Shown here: piece after piece, positions 8,584 to 19,027 of the stretch
Position numbering within the stretch: position 1 is the stretch's first letter
Layout of the letters: each line of letters starts with the position of its first letter
Assembly: GCF_900636745.1 (NCBI RefSeq)
Contig: NZ_LR134310.1
Span: 558,001-622,000 of the forward strand
From: Actinobacillus equuli
GTDB lineage: Bacteria; Pseudomonadota; Gammaproteobacteria; Enterobacterales; Pasteurellaceae
DNA length: 64,000 bases
Direction: 5' to 3'
The notes under the pieces: generated by a model
Told to the model about the DNA's origin: nothing
What the model saw: the letters and a program-made list of their open reading frames with translations, nothing else
Databases searched by the model: none
Made by a program: the position numbers and the translations under genes

Positions 8584-9270
8584 CTATTTCTTATCAATTA
8601 AATTCTTCACCGCCAAAATTACCCCAAGCCCAATAAATGCACCGGGAGGTAAAATTGCTAGTAATAAACCCGAGTCTAAGTGTAACACATCAATGCGTAA
8701 AGATTTTGCCCAATCGCCCAGTAATAAGTCCAAACCGTCAAATAAGGTGCCATTTCCGATGACTTCACGCATTGCGCCTAGTGCCACAAGGCTTAACGTC
8801 ATCCCGAGCCCCATTGCAAAACCGTCAAAGGCGGAATGCGCTACCGAGTTTTTAGACGCAAAGGCTTCTGCTCGGCCGATTACGATACAGTTGGTAACAA
8901 TCAGCGGAATAAAAATCCCGAGAGACTGATAAACCGGATAAGCAAAAGCATTCATTAACAGCTGCACCGCAGTTACCACAGTTGCAATTACCATCACGTA
9001 AATCGGAATACGAATATCATGCGGAGTAAATTTACGAAACAGCGATACTGTGGTATTGGTGCAAACCAACACTAATAATGTTGCAAGCCCTAACCCGAGC
9101 GCATTAGTGACATTATTTGAGACCGCCAATAACGGACAAAGACCTAATAATTGCACTAAAGCACCGTTATTTTTCCACACGCCTTCAGCAAGCAAATTAC
9201 GCCAAATTGAGGATTCTGCCGGCACTGTGGTATCGATTTCCGTCACCGGAATTTGATTTTCAGTATTCAT
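8584..9270 (-). CDS. rnfE: Electron transport complex subunit RnfE
   Basis: Integral membrane subunit of the Rnf complex, homologous to NqrD. About six transmembrane helices are predicted over 228 residues. Typical segments are [22 protein letters not shown] and [19 protein letters not shown]; the [13 protein letters not shown] block carries the conserved cysteine found in RnfE/NqrD. It is followed by lpxM and preceded by rnfG with an 11-bp gap. In Haemophilus influenzae nth follows rnfE; here lpxM takes that place. Confidence 0.95.
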   Translation of the reverse strand: MNTENQIPVTEIDTTVPAESSIWRNLLAEGVWKNNGALVQLLGLCPLLAVSNNVTNALGLGLATLLVLVCTNTTVSLFRKFTPHDIRIPIYVMVIATVVTAVQLLMNAFAYPVYQSLGIFIPLIVTNCIVIGRAEAFASKNSVAHSAFDGFAMGLGMTLSLVALGAMREVIGNGTLFDGLDLLLGDWAKSLRIDVLHLDSGLLLAILPPGAFIGLGVILAVKNLIDKK

Positions 9271-9281
9271 ACGATTATTTC

Positions 9282-9914
9282 TTATTTACAACTTGCAAAC
9301 GTTTCTAATTGTTCGGGAGATTTTGCTAGCTCCGTCACCACCCATTTTGCACTTTGACGTACATTATTCACCACTGCACGGGGAGTAATTGTCGCACCGG
9401 TAAATTGATCAAACTGACCGCCGTCTTTTTTTACCGCCCAGAGAGATTCAGTTTCAAGGCTAAATAACTTGCCGCTAAAGGACAAAATCCAATCTGAAAC
9501 ACGCGTTTCAATTTTATCGCCCAATCCCGGCGTTTCTTTATGTTCTAACGTTCGTACACCAAGCACTTTGCCGTCCGGCTGAATCCCCATAAGTAAGACA
9601 ATATTCCCCGAATAGCCGTCCGGAGCAGTAGCTTGTATCGCATAAGCGGTCAAATTTTCCGATTTTTTTGCAATATAAATACGGTTTAAATAAGGGGCGT
9701 TCGGCAAATCCACCATTTTACAAGAGCCAAGCAAATCATTATCAAAATGGTTTGCCGGCACAACTTCTTGTAAAAATTGGCGTTGCTGAGCAGCGGTCAC
9801 TTCATCAATCCGCCCTTTGGTAAGCAAATAAACACCGGTCGAAACGGCTGTGCAAATAAGTGCTATTAAACCTAATAATAACGCATACTTAACGGTAATT
9901 TTTGAGGTATTCAT
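9282..9914 (-). CDS. rnfG: Electron transport complex subunit RnfG (FMN-carrying)
   Basis: Membrane-anchored subunit homologous to NqrC, with one N-terminal transmembrane helix (about residues 8-30) and a periplasmic flavin domain. The FMN attachment motif appears as [10 protein letters not shown] near residue 175; the second threonine is the expected phosphoester site, loaded by Apb[12 protein letters not shown] is the other family hallmark. It abuts rnfD (shared base at 9914), so coupling is likely. The only ApbE in this window lies next to nqr at 31772-32812. Confidence 0.95.
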   Translation of the reverse strand: MNTSKITVKYALLLGLIALICTAVSTGVYLLTKGRIDEVTAAQQRQFLQEVVPANHFDNDLLGSCKMVDLPNAPYLNRIYIAKKSENLTAYAIQATAPDGYSGNIVLLMGIQPDGKVLGVRTLEHKETPGLGDKIETRVSDWILSFSGKLFSLETESLWAVKKDGGQFDQFTGATITPRAVVNNVRQSAKWVVTELAKSPEQLETFASCK

Positions 9915-10960
9915 TATCTTCCGGTTCCATATAATCTTGGTTGAGTGTAATGATCAATTAACGGTACGCAGATATTTGCCAGTAGCACCGAAAACGCTAC
10001 CGCATCCGGATAATTGCCGTAGTAACGAATTAAATAGACAAATAAACCAATTAAGCCGCCAAAAATCAATTTGCCTCGAGGCGTAATCGAAGCGGTTACC
10101 GGATCTGTTGCAATAAAGAAAGCACCAAACATCATTGCACCGCTGAAAAGCTGACTAACAACACTTAAGTGTGTATGCGGTAACAATAAATCAGTTAGTC
10201 CGCTTAATAAAGCAAACACCATCAACATCGCGACTGGAATTTGCCAGTGAATAATACGTTTATAAATTAGCAATAAACCGCCGGCAAGAAAGGCTAAATT
10301 AATTTGCAACCAACCATTTGCGAACATACCGCTAAAAATCGGGGATTGTAATACACCTTCTACACCTAATTTCTGCATACTGGTTTTGGCACTATCAAGT
10401 GGTGTTGCTTGTGCGATACCGTCCACACTGCCCAATAATTGATGTACGCTAAAGCCGTCACTGGTTACACCGGAGAATACCAACGAAATCGCATCGCTAA
10501 ATGTCGGCGGTTCATTTAATAAATCGATTGGCACCAGCCAGCCAGTCATTTGCACCGGAAAAGAAACCAATAATAACGCATAAGCGACCATTGCAGGGTT
10601 AAATAAATTCTGTCCTAAACCACCATATACATGCTTTGCCAGTAATAGGGCAACAATCACACCAATCACAACTATCCAATAAGGTGCGTAAGGCGGGATC
10701 GACATCGCTAAAATCAGTGCCGTTAACAAGCCACTCAAATCAGCAAGATAAAAAGCGGTCGGTTTTCGGCGCAATTTTGCAAGTGCGATTTCAATCACCA
10801 CCGCCAGTGATATTGCAATAACCACTTGAATAAACACACCGTAACCGAAGAAATACCACTGCACGCCCAGTGCCGGTAACATAGCTACCATTACCCACAG
10901 CATAAATTTCGCCGTTAAATTAGACGAATGGGTATGGGGAGAACTCACCATTTTAAACAT
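9914..10960 (-). CDS. rnfD: Electron transport complex subunit RnfD
   Basis: Integral membrane subunit homologous to NqrB, with about nine or ten helices over 348 residues. Family blocks include [21 protein letters not shown] at the N-terminus, [23 protein letters not shown], and [14 protein letters not shown]. The GIAQATPL segment aligns with the region holding the covalently flavinylated threonine of Vibrio RnfD (tentative). I use ATG 10960 with AAGGAA about 10 bp upstream; a TTG one codon earlier is not needed. The UPF0126 gene ends 20 bp upstream. Confidence 0.94.
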   Translation of the reverse strand: MFKMVSSPHTHSSNLTAKFMLWVMVAMLPALGVQWYFFGYGVFIQVVIAISLAVVIEIALAKLRRKPTAFYLADLSGLLTALILAMSIPPYAPYWIVVIGVIVALLLAKHVYGGLGQNLFNPAMVAYALLLVSFPVQMTGWLVPIDLLNEPPTFSDAISLVFSGVTSDGFSVHQLLGSVDGIAQATPLDSAKTSMQKLGVEGVLQSPIFSGMFANGWLQINLAFLAGGLLLIYKRIIHWQIPVAMLMVFALLSGLTDLLLPHTHLSVVSQLFSGAMMFGAFFIATDPVTASITPRGKLIFGGLIGLFVYLIRYYGNYPDAVAFSVLLANICVPLIDHYTQPRLYGTGR

Positions 10961-10979
10961 CAAATAATTCCTTTCCCGC

Positions 10980-11624
10980 TTAAATTCTCGGTAAATGTAG
11001 ATTAAATCGAATCGCTAACAAACGTATCAAAATCACAGTACTAACCGTAGCAATATCTACCCAGCGGCTTTCAACACCGGCGGAATAGAACAATACAAAA
11101 ATCACCCCACCAACCAGACTAGCTGTGACATAGACTTCTTTTTGTAACACAATCGGCACTTCGTTACGTAAAATATCTCGAATCACACCGCCGAAACAAC
11201 CGGTCATACCGCCTAATGCAATTGCAATACACGGGTGGAGCCCGAAATCTAAACCTTTTTGTACGCCAATTACGGTAAACACGCCTAAGCCAATCGCATC
11301 AAAAATCAATAGCCCTGTTTGCCATTCTTTCTTACTGATTTTATTCCTAAAAACAGCGGTAAGAATAACCGCAAGGGTAATCATCAATACGTAAATCGGT
11401 TGTTTCATCCAGAAAACAGGGGTACTACCGATCATAACATCACGTAGCGTCCCCCCTCCGACACCAGTCACAAATGCCAAAATGAACATACCAAAAATAT
11501 CCATTTTATGCTGACGAGCCGCCATCGCGCCCGATACGGCAAATACGATAGTGCCGATTAAATCCTGAATAAACAAGAAGGACCACGGTTGCGTAGGCAG
11601 CAAACTGTCGAATAAATTAGTCAT
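10980..11624 (-). CDS. UPF0126/TRIC-like membrane protein (YicG family) inside the rnf operon
   Basis: A 214-residue protein with about seven hydrophobic helices and the two glycine-rich UPF0126 repeats: [14 protein letters not shown] near residues 52-65 and [18 protein letters not shown] near 139-156. UPF0126 proteins resemble TRIC cation channels; E. coli YicG has been linked to glycine transport, but no function is proven here. It overlaps rnfC by 8 bp and lies 20 bp before rnfD, so it is embedded in the rnf transcript. H. influenzae has rnfC directly followed by rnfD, so this looks like an insertion in this lineage. Confidence 0.85.
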   Translation of the reverse strand: MTNLFDSLLPTQPWSFLFIQDLIGTIVFAVSGAMAARQHKMDIFGMFILAFVTGVGGGTLRDVMIGSTPVFWMKQPIYVLMITLAVILTAVFRNKISKKEWQTGLLIFDAIGLGVFTVIGVQKGLDFGLHPCIAIALGGMTGCFGGVIRDILRNEVPIVLQKEVYVTASLVGGVIFVLFYSAGVESRWVDIATVSTVILIRLLAIRFNLHLPRI

Positions 11625-14043
11625 TTTGTAGCCCTTGACTCATTTTTTTCGCCTTTGCTCTAGCAATTGCCGCCGCTACCGCTGCTTTACGTGGGTCTTC
11701 CACCTCTGTTGCAGTTGCAACTTTTTCGGCGTTTTCGACCGCTTGTTCCTGTGCCTGTTGAGCTGCCTTCTTCGCTTTTGCTCTGGCTAGCGCTGCTGCC
11801 ACCGCCGCTTTACGAGGGTCTTCCGCTTCTGTTGCAGTTGCAACTTTTTCGGCATTTTCGACCGCTTGTTCCTGTGCCTGTTGAGCTGCCTTCTTCGCTT
11901 TTGCTCTGGCTAGCGCTGCTGCCACCGCCGCTTTACGAGGGTCTTCCGCTTCTGTTGCAGTTGCAACTTTTTCGGCATTTTCGACCGCTTGTTCCGGTGC
12001 TTGCTGGGCTGCTTTTTTTGCTTTTGCTCTAGCTAGCGCTGCTGCGACCGCTGCTTTACGAGGATCTTCCACTTCTGCTGCAGTTGCAACTTTTTCGGCA
12101 TTTTCGACCGCTTGTTCCTGTGCCTGTTGAGCTGCCTTCTTCGCTTTTGCTCTGGCTAGCGCTGCTGCCACCGCCGCTTTACGAGGGTCTTCCGCATCTA
12201 CTGCACTTGCAACTTTTTCAGCATTTTCGACCGCTTGTGCCGGTGCCTGCTGAGCTACTTTCTTCGCTCTTGCACGCGCTAATGCGGCAGCCACCGCAGC
12301 TTTCTTAGGATCTGTCTCTTCTACTTGCTGCACAGCATTGATAGAGAGATTGTCATTTACTTCATTTGTAACTTCAGCTTGTTTTGCCAAACGTCTTGCT
12401 CGGCGTTGTGCCATTAATTCGCTATTATCCGGCTCTCCATTGGCTTTTATATCAGCTTTTGCATGAACCGGTTCCGCAGTTTGTGCTTCTGCTTTTTTCG
12501 CTTTGATACGAGCGAGTGCGGCAGCTACCGGATCTTCTCCCGCAGAACTTGCTATTTCTTCTCGGCGTTTATCCGCTGCTTGTGCGATACGTGCAGTTCG
12601 AGCTTCTTTTTCCTTTTGTAAGCGAGCTTCTCTGGCTTCAAAACGAATTTTCGCTTCTTCCGCTTTTTTCGCTTTTTCCTCGATTTCCGCTATTTTGGCT
12701 TTTTCTTGGCGGAAATATTGGATCAACGGAATGTAGCTCGGGCAGACATAAGCACAAACGCCGCATTCAATACAAGCGTCTAAATGGTATTCCTTCGATT
12801 TATCATGATCATCCGAACGTGCAAACCAATAAAGCTGCTGCGGCAATAATCCGACCGGACAAGCATCAGAGCAGCTTGAGCAACGAATACAGCTACGCTC
12901 AGGCTCCGGCGGTGCATATTCAAAATGATCCGGCGCAATAATACAGTTTGCGGTTTTAGTAATCGGCGCTTGTAATGATTGCAGAATAAAACCGGTCATA
13001 GGTCCGCCTAAAAAGACCGGAAAACGACTATCCGCTTGATAATCCACTTGCTCCAATAAATGTTGAATCGGCGTTCCGAGTCTTGCCCACACATTACCTT
13101 TATTGCGAATTTTATCGCCGGTCAGCGTCACCACGCGTTCAATCAGTGGTTCATCGTCCATTACCGCACGTTTAACCGCAAATGCCGTACCGACATTGTG
13201 CATCACAATACCCATTTCAATGGTTCGTTTACCTTGCGGAATTTCTAAACCGGTTAAGACCTGTACTAGCTGATCAGATGCGCCGGAAGGATATTTAGTT
13301 GGAATCGGCTGTACATGAATATCATCCGAACCTTTCAGCGCTTTTTGGATCGCTTTAATCGCTTTCGGTTTGTTATCTTCAATCGCCAGTACTACCTCTT
13401 CCGGACGTAATACATAGCGTAAAATGCGGATACCTTCGATCAATTCGGCCGTATAATCTTGCATTAAACGATCATCGCAAGTGATGTAAGGTTCACATTC
13501 CGCGCCGTTAATAATCAGTAATTTACAACGCTTATCCGCTAAACTTAGTTTAGACGCAGTAGGGAACACCGCACCACCCAATCCGGCAATGCCGTATTGG
13601 TAAACTTTTTGGATAATTTGATCGCTTGTCAATGTTAAGAAATCATCAATCGGCTGACGTTCTATCCATTCGTCTTTGCCGTCTGTTTCTATAATCACCG
13701 TGACTTCCGGCAGTCCTGACGGATGTGCGGACACGTGCGGCGCAATACCTAATACTGTCCCGGATGTCGGGCTATGCACCGGCAATTGACGAAAATTATC
13801 ACCTTTGGTTAACGCCTGACCTTTTAAAACTTTATCGCCGACATTGACGATTAATTCGCCTGCCCAGCCGGAATGCTGAACCACAGGTACATAAAAAAAC
13901 TTCGGTAAATGTAGGCTACGAATCGGCTTTTGATTCGATTGCTTTTTATTTTCCATCGGGTGAATACCGCCCGGATACGCCCACAATTTACCGGTTTGTT
14001 TGGTTTGGCGAATGCGTTCAAGAACTAAATTAGGATTAGACAT
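11617..14043 (-). CDS. rnfC: Electron transport complex subunit RnfC with extended repeat tail
   Basis: NADH-side subunit of Rnf, homologous to NqrA plus the 51-kDa subunit of complex I. Residues 1-370 carry the NAD(H)/FMN-like part ([44 protein letters not shown]). Two [4Fe-4S] motifs follow: [14 protein letters not shown] and [14 protein letters not shown]. After a charged coiled coil, the last 250 residues are five 41-residue repeats ([21 protein letters not shown]...) plus a partial one, rich in Ala and Lys. Length is 808 residues. Each repeat encodes EQAVENA or AQAVENA using an uptake-sequence core. It overlaps rnfB and the UPF0126 gene by 8 bp each. Confidence 0.95.
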   Translation of the reverse strand: MSNPNLVLERIRQTKQTGKLWAYPGGIHPMENKKQSNQKPIRSLHLPKFFYVPVVQHSGWAGELIVNVGDKVLKGQALTKGDNFRQLPVHSPTSGTVLGIAPHVSAHPSGLPEVTVIIETDGKDEWIERQPIDDFLTLTSDQIIQKVYQYGIAGLGGAVFPTASKLSLADKRCKLLIINGAECEPYITCDDRLMQDYTAELIEGIRILRYVLRPEEVVLAIEDNKPKAIKAIQKALKGSDDIHVQPIPTKYPSGASDQLVQVLTGLEIPQGKRTIEMGIVMHNVGTAFAVKRAVMDDEPLIERVVTLTGDKIRNKGNVWARLGTPIQHLLEQVDYQADSRFPVFLGGPMTGFILQSLQAPITKTANCIIAPDHFEYAPPEPERSCIRCSSCSDACPVGLLPQQLYWFARSDDHDKSKEYHLDACIECGVCAYVCPSYIPLIQYFRQEKAKIAEIEEKAKKAEEAKIRFEAREARLQKEKEARTARIAQAADKRREEIASSAGEDPVAAALARIKAKKAEAQTAEPVHAKADIKANGEPDNSELMAQRRARRLAKQAEVTNEVNDNLSINAVQQVEETDPKKAAVAAALARARAKKVAQQAPAQAVENAEKVASAVDAEDPRKAAVAAALARAKAKKAAQQAQEQAVENAEKVATAAEVEDPRKAAVAAALARAKAKKAAQQAPEQAVENAEKVATATEAEDPRKAAVAAALARAKAKKAAQQAQEQAVENAEKVATATEAEDPRKAAVAAALARAKAKKAAQQAQEQAVENAEKVATATEVEDPRKAAVAAAIARAKAKKMSQGLQND
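11640..12330 (-). repeat. 123-bp tandem repeats in rnfC, each carrying an uptake-sequence core
   Basis: Five full copies plus a partial copy of a 123-bp unit (41 codons, in frame). The uptake core GACCGCTTGT on the plus strand recurs at 11737, 11860, 11983, 12106 and 12229, exactly 123 bp apart. Copies are nearly identical at DNA level in the 3' part of the gene and more diverged towards 12330, suggesting recent expansion from the C-terminal side. Confidence 0.95.
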
Positions 14044-14656
14044 TTTTTTCTCCTTTTTCAGTTCCGATAATCATTTTTTTCTGTAACTCCGTCGTATTTA
14101 CGATAGGGATAATCAAATTCTCATCAAATTGCCAATTCCAAGAACGTGCTGTCGGCTTCACTTTAATCATTTCAATACAATTGGTTGGGCAAGGCGCGAC
14201 GCATAATTCGCAACCGGTACATAAATCCGCAATAATGGTGTGCATTGCTTTATTTGTACCGATAATCGCATCCACCGGACAAGCTTGGATACACTTGGTA
14301 CAGCCGATACACATATCTTCATGTACAAATGCCACTTTCACTTCCGGCTCTTCCGCACCGTCCATTGCCGGTACTTCAACGCCCATCAGGTCTGCAATTT
14401 TCACCACTAGCGGCTGGCCACCCGGTACACATTTAGTAATTTGATCCCCGTTGGCAATAGCTTCCGCATAAGGCTTACAGCCGGGGTAACCACATTGACC
14501 GCATTGGCTCTGAGGCAACAATGCATCAATTTGGTCGACAATCGGATCCGCTTCAACTTTGAGTTTAATTGATGAATAGCCTAATACCGCCCCAAAAATT
14601 AAGGCAATTACAGCAATGGCAATTAAGATATAAGTAATAATTGGTAAGTCTAACAT
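14036..14656 (-). CDS. rnfB: Electron transport complex subunit RnfB
   Basis: Iron-sulfur subunit of the Rnf complex. In 206 residues there is an N-terminal membrane helix (about 5-28), then a CGQCGYPGC cluster motif near residue 53, then two ferredoxin-type [4Fe-4S] motifs: [12 protein letters not shown] and [12 protein letters not shown]. It accepts electrons on the cytoplasmic face and relays them to RnfC/RnfD. Its ATG shares a base with the rnfA stop (TAATG) and its end overlaps rnfC by 8 bp. Confidence 0.96.
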   Translation of the reverse strand: MLDLPIITYILIAIAVIALIFGAVLGYSSIKLKVEADPIVDQIDALLPQSQCGQCGYPGCKPYAEAIANGDQITKCVPGGQPLVVKIADLMGVEVPAMDGAEEPEVKVAFVHEDMCIGCTKCIQACPVDAIIGTNKAMHTIIADLCTGCELCVAPCPTNCIEMIKVKPTARSWNWQFDENLIIPIVNTTELQKKMIIGTEKGEKNV

Positions 14657-15237
14657 TAGATTTTCACCAATCCTGTAAAGCCCATAAAGGCAAGAGACAT
14701 TAATCCTGCAGTGATTAAAGCAATTGAAGCACCTTGGAATGGACGCGGCACATCCGCTGCAACAAGGCGCTCACGTAGTGCGGCAAAAAGCACTAACACT
14801 AGCGAAAATCCAGTAGCCGCTCCAAAACCATATAGAACGGATTCAACCAAGTTATTCGCTAAATTTACATTCAATAATGCAACACCCAGCACCGCACAGT
14901 TGGTGGTAATCAGAGGTAAATAGATCCCAAGTAAACGATAAAGAATCGGGCTGGTTTTATGAACGATCATTTCCGTTAATTGTACAATAACGGCAATCAC
15001 TAAGATAAAGACTAAAGTACGTAAAAATTGTGCTTCGAGCGGTACTAAAATGAACGTCTCGACTAAATAAGCCGATAACGATGCCACCGTCAAAACAAAA
15101 GTTGTAGCCATTCCCATACCAATCGCAGTTTCTACTTTTTTCGACACGCCCATAAATGGACAAAGTCCTAGGAATTTCACTAGGACAAAGTTATTTATTA
15201 AAGCGGTACTGATAACTAACAATATATAATCGAGCAT
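14656..15237 (-). CDS. rnfA: Electron transport complex subunit RnfA
   Basis: Integral membrane subunit homologous to NqrE; 193 residues with six predicted helices. Diagnostic stretches are [18 protein letters not shown] and [17 protein letters not shown]; the cysteines in GLCPF and TNCAV are the conserved pair thought to bind an intramembrane iron-sulfur centre. I start at ATG 15237 ([10 protein letters not shown]), which matches other RnfA N-termini; 13 further in-frame codons upstream are not needed. It is the first gene of the rnf operon. Confidence 0.95.
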   Translation of the reverse strand: MLDYILLVISTALINNFVLVKFLGLCPFMGVSKKVETAIGMGMATTFVLTVASLSAYLVETFILVPLEAQFLRTLVFILVIAVIVQLTEMIVHKTSPILYRLLGIYLPLITTNCAVLGVALLNVNLANNLVESVLYGFGAATGFSLVLVLFAALRERLVAADVPRPFQGASIALITAGLMSLAFMGFTGLVKI

Positions 15238-15549
15238 AAAGTCCACAAAAGAAAGGTTCAATTCAATATAAGACAAGCGGTTGATTTTACGTCAAATTTT
15301 GCAAAAAACAGCAAAAATTTGACCGCTTGTAACATGCAAAAGCCAAAAAATTTTGGTTATTATCCTGTCTTTTGCTATTTCTAACAATAAAAAATATTCA
15401 CTATATTGATCTTTATTAGTTTTACTTGCATTACTGTATGATTTTTATGAATTTTTTTACACGTTTTTTTTAGAACATATTTCCCTATTTACAGTCCAAT
15501 GCGTGCTAGAATATTTCCTATCCATTTTATTTCTGCTGAATATTTCTCC
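15238..15549. other. Divergent intergenic region between rnfA and the type I secretion operon, with an uptake-sequence pair
   Basis: 312 bp without a gene. It holds ACAAGCGGT at 15273-15281 and ACCGCTTGT at 15322-15330, facing each other. An inner GTCAAATTTTGC/GCAAAAATTTGAC hairpin starts at 15291. The structure sits about 35 bp upstream of the rnfA ATG, where a terminator is not expected. The remainder is AT-rich and must hold both divergent promoters; I could not pick a convincing -35/-10 pair. Confidence 0.6.
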
Positions 15550-16809
15550 ATGAAAAAATCTTATTATACTTTATTAAGTGTTGGATTATTTTTATTCACC
15601 CCATCACTCTCTCAAGCCGAAAGTTTAAAACAAATTTTGCAATATGCTTTTACGCAACATCCAAATTTAGATGAAGCGAGAGCAAACATTCGTGTCGCAG
15701 AAAGCCAAACTAAAATTTCAGAAGCCGGTCATCATCCGGTTATTTCTCTCAGCCAGAATAAAATACTCGCACAAAAGCATACTTACCAAGGGGAGAGACG
15801 TTCCGATCCTAGTATTAACGGCAGAATAAACCTCTATTCCTGGGGAGCTGTAGAAGCTGAAATTGAACGAGATAAGCATCGTGTCGAATATTATCAACAT
15901 AAATTTAGTGAAACGCGTGAAACAATGGGGCAAACAATTGGGCAATATTATTTAGGAGCATTACGAGCCAAAGAAAATATTGCTATCTACCAAGAAAGTT
16001 TAGCCCGTCATGATAAATTAATTGCAGATTTAAAAACGATCGTTTCTTATGATCCCGGTAGAACCTTTGAATTAAATGAAGCAATGACTCGCCGTAATCA
16101 AGTAGAAACAAATATTATTCGCCAAGAACGTATTCTTCATACAAATTTGAGTCAGTTAGGACGATATAGCCAAAATGAGGTAGATGAGAATTCGTTACAA
16201 GATCCTTTTGCTTCACAAGATACTCTTGCATTCTTAAAGCGCTATCGTAATGAGAACCTTGCAAAAAATCCAACATACCTTGCACAAGAAAAAGAATTTG
16301 AAAGTACGGAATCTGCCGTTAAAGCCGCCGAAGCTCGTCGATTACCTTCAATTAATTTAGAGGGTTCCGCAAGTCGTCATGAGCGAGAAGTCTATGTTGG
16401 CGTATCTTGGGATATTTACAATTCAGCCACGAAGCATGAGGCAGAACGGAGCCGCCATTCTCAAGCAGCCGCTAATGCAAAATTACGAAGCATTAAATTA
16501 GAAGTAGAAGAAAAAGCTCGTACGGCAGAATTAGAAATGTTCCGTTCACAAAAACTGGCGAAAACGACACAACGTCAAATTAAATTACAACGAAAAGTCG
16601 TTGACGATACCGAACTACAATTTGATATTGCAACAAAATCATTACTTAATTTGCTTGACGCCTACCAAGAATTAACCAGTGTACAGGCGGAAGAAGTTGC
16701 AGCACGTAATGATTATCGAGATGCCGCACTACTCTATTTAGTCTCTCAAGCTAAAGTGGCTAATTGGGCTGGCTTTAGCACTCTGAACTTAACGGAAGAA
16801 GGTAAATAA
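15550..16809 (+). CDS. TolC-family outer-membrane channel of a type I secretion system
   Basis: A 419-residue outer-membrane efflux protein. The signal peptide runs to about residue 24 (SLSQA-ESLKQ). The mature protein has the duplicated TolC helical-hairpin pattern: LKQILQYAFTQHPNLDEARANIRVAESQ in the first half, and NPTYLAQEKEFESTESAVKAAEARRLPSINLEGSAS at the start of the second. I chose ATG 15550 because it starts a proper signal peptide; the upstream ATG at 15499 would add 17 residues before it. The ABC transporter begins one base after the stop, so this is the export duct of that system and not a general TolC. Confidence 0.9.
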   Translation: MKKSYYTLLSVGLFLFTPSLSQAESLKQILQYAFTQHPNLDEARANIRVAESQTKISEAGHHPVISLSQNKILAQKHTYQGERRSDPSINGRINLYSWGAVEAEIERDKHRVEYYQHKFSETRETMGQTIGQYYLGALRAKENIAIYQESLARHDKLIADLKTIVSYDPGRTFELNEAMTRRNQVETNIIRQERILHTNLSQLGRYSQNEVDENSLQDPFASQDTLAFLKRYRNENLAKNPTYLAQEKEFESTESAVKAAEARRLPSINLEGSASRHEREVYVGVSWDIYNSATKHEAERSRHSQAAANAKLRSIKLEVEEKARTAELEMFRSQKLAKTTQRQIKLQRKVVDDTELQFDIATKSLLNLLDAYQELTSVQAEEVAARNDYRDAALLYLVSQAKVANWAGFSTLNLTEEGK

Positions 16810-16810
16810 A

Positions 16811-19027
16811 TTGAAAGCAATTATCGAACACATCGCCCATATCACCCAGCTACACGGTTCTCCGGTAGCTAAAGAAGCGCTTTCTGCTCAGGTAATTCGA
16901 GAACAAAATCTCAATGTGAATTTTCAGTCATTGGTCGAAGTTTTACGTTCGCACGGATTTGAAAACCAAATTTCTCGCCGTGAATTAAAAGATATTCCTT
17001 CGCTTTCAACACCAGTGCTAGTGGTCTTACAAAATGAAGAAGCTGCTATTGTTACGAAAATTGAAGGTGCAGGCAGAGAACGTATTTATCATTTGTATCA
17101 AAATGGTGTCACACATACCGTATCGGCAGACTCGCTCGCTCAAAATTATTTGGGATATTGCTGGTTTATTAAACCTCAAACCGCTAAAGACGAGCGTTCG
17201 GAATTGCCGGAATATCATATGCCGAAAGCTTGGTTCTGGAAGGTGGTTTGGCGTTTCCGTTCTTATTATTATCAAGTGATCTTAGCAACTTTTATCATCA
17301 ATTTCTTAGCCTTAGTCAGCTCACTTTATGTGATGAACGTTTATGACCGAGTGATTCCGAATAAAACTTATGAAACCCTTTGGGCATTAAGTATCGGTGT
17401 AGTGCTTGCGATTAGCTTCGAATTGGCGGCAAAACTGATTCGAGGACATCTCACTGACATCGCCGGTAAAAAAGCCGATTTACTGATAAGTTCTGCGATC
17501 TTTAGACGAGTTATGGGCTTACGTTTAGTAGATAAACCGGCATCTTCCGGTTCTTATGCCAACAACTTACGTGAATTTGAGTCCGTTCGAGAATTTATGA
17601 CCAGCGCAAGTTTATTGGTATTAGTCGACTTACCTTTCGTATTGTTATTTATTTTTGTGATTTTCTTGGTGGGAGGTTCCTTAGCGCTCGTGCCATTGAT
17701 CATTATCCCAATTGTGATGATTGTCGGCTTTGCGGTACAACCGAAAATTGCAGAAAACATTAATAAAACCATGCGCGAAAGTTCACAGCGACAAGGTTTG
17801 GTTGTGGAAGTGATTGACGGTATTGAAACCTTAAAAACCAATAATGCGGCAAACTGGGCGCAACAGCGTTGGGATTCTTATACGGCAAAGACTGCTGCGA
17901 CACAGATTAAGGTAAAAGACTTAAGCAATTTTGTGGTGAATTTTTCAACGGCAATGCAGCAACTGAATACCGTTTTTTTAGTGGTGGTCGGTACTTACCT
18001 TATTCATGCGGAAAATGAAGCCTCTCGCATTACGATGGGGGCATTAATTGCTTCCGTAATTCTTTCCGGTCGAGCATTGGCGCCATTATCACAAATTGCC
18101 GGACTGGCGACACGTTTCCAACAAGCTCGTCTAGCATTAAAAGGTTTGGATAGTATTATTGAGCGCCCGACCGAGCGTGATCCGGAACGTAAATATATTA
18201 CGTTGTCATCCGTACAAGGACATATTCAATTTAACCAAGCTGCATTCCAATATTCTGAGCAAGGTAATGAGATTGTCTCTGGACTGAATTTACAAATAAA
18301 ACCGGGCGAGAAAATCGGTATCTTAGGCAAAATCGGGAGCGGTAAAACCACTTTACTTAAATTAGCTTCAGGTTTATACGAACCAAGCAAAGGAAATGTT
18401 ACATTAGACAATGTCGATTTACGCCAAATTGATCCGAATTTCTTACGTAATCAAGTGGCGTTATTTAGCCAGTCTCCTCGATTATTTTTAGGTTCATTAC
18501 GTGAAAACTTAGATCTGGCTCGTACCGACAATTTCGCCAGTGACCAAGAATTATTACTGGCGCTACGCCGCTTTGGTTTAGATCGCATTATCCAGCAACA
18601 CCCTCGCGGTTTAGATATGCCTTTAGGTGAAAACGGACAAGGGCTATCCGGTGGTCAAAAACAATTAGTTGCCTTAGCACGCTTAACCTTAAAAGATCCG
18701 AAGGTAGTATTGCTTGACGAACCAACTAGCGATCTTGACCAAGGCTCGGAAATGATGGTGTTAAACGCTTTAGCCAATTGGACGAAAAATCGCACAATGC
18801 TAGTAGTGACACATCGTCCGCAAGTATTAAGAATTGTTGAGCGAGTGATTGTCGTCGAAAATGGCAAAATCGTATTAGACGGCCCTCGTGATGCCGTTCT
18901 AGCAAAATTGCGTGAGAATGAACAAGCAAAAAAACAACAAAATTCGACCGCTAGTACTAAACAAGCAGAACCTGTAGCAACGCAATCACAAGGAAGTGAA
19001 AATAATGAGCAACCAAGAAAAAATTAG
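16811..19027 (+). CDS. Type I secretion permease/ATPase with C39-like domain (LapB/HlyB type)
   Basis: Inner-membrane ATPase of a type I exporter, 738 residues. Residues 1-125 form a C39-like domain without the catalytic cysteine (its only Cys is in LGYCWF near 117), so it should bind and not cleave substrate. A six-helix transmembrane domain spans about 155-430. The ATPase domain has Walker A GKIGSGKTT (~503-511), LSGGQ (~613) and Walker B VVLLDEPTSDLD. Translation starts with TTG at 16811, supported by AGAAGG just upstream. The tail after residue 700 is Gln/Ala-rich and partly encoded by an uptake-like sequence. It overlaps the HlyD-like gene by 23 bp. Confidence 0.92.
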   Translation: MKAIIEHIAHITQLHGSPVAKEALSAQVIREQNLNVNFQSLVEVLRSHGFENQISRRELKDIPSLSTPVLVVLQNEEAAIVTKIEGAGRERIYHLYQNGVTHTVSADSLAQNYLGYCWFIKPQTAKDERSELPEYHMPKAWFWKVVWRFRSYYYQVILATFIINFLALVSSLYVMNVYDRVIPNKTYETLWALSIGVVLAISFELAAKLIRGHLTDIAGKKADLLISSAIFRRVMGLRLVDKPASSGSYANNLREFESVREFMTSASLLVLVDLPFVLLFIFVIFLVGGSLALVPLIIIPIVMIVGFAVQPKIAENINKTMRESSQRQGLVVEVIDGIETLKTNNAANWAQQRWDSYTAKTAATQIKVKDLSNFVVNFSTAMQQLNTVFLVVVGTYLIHAENEASRITMGALIASVILSGRALAPLSQIAGLATRFQQARLALKGLDSIIERPTERDPERKYITLSSVQGHIQFNQAAFQYSEQGNEIVSGLNLQIKPGEKIGILGKIGSGKTTLLKLASGLYEPSKGNVTLDNVDLRQIDPNFLRNQVALFSQSPRLFLGSLRENLDLARTDNFASDQELLLALRRFGLDRIIQQHPRGLDMPLGENGQGLSGGQKQLVALARLTLKDPKVVLLDEPTSDLDQGSEMMVLNALANWTKNRTMLVVTHRPQVLRIVERVIVVENGKIVLDGPRDAVLAKLRENEQAKKQQNSTASTKQAEPVATQSQGSENNEQPRKN

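Noticed and set aside
11667-12308. Long plus-strand frames rich in Leu and Pro opposite rnfC
   Set aside because: They are the antisense reading of the rnfC repeats and share their 123-bp period; they have no ribosome site.
15404-15417. FNR-like sequence TTGATCTTTATTAG before the type I secretion operon
   Set aside because: The second half-site matches only three of five bases.
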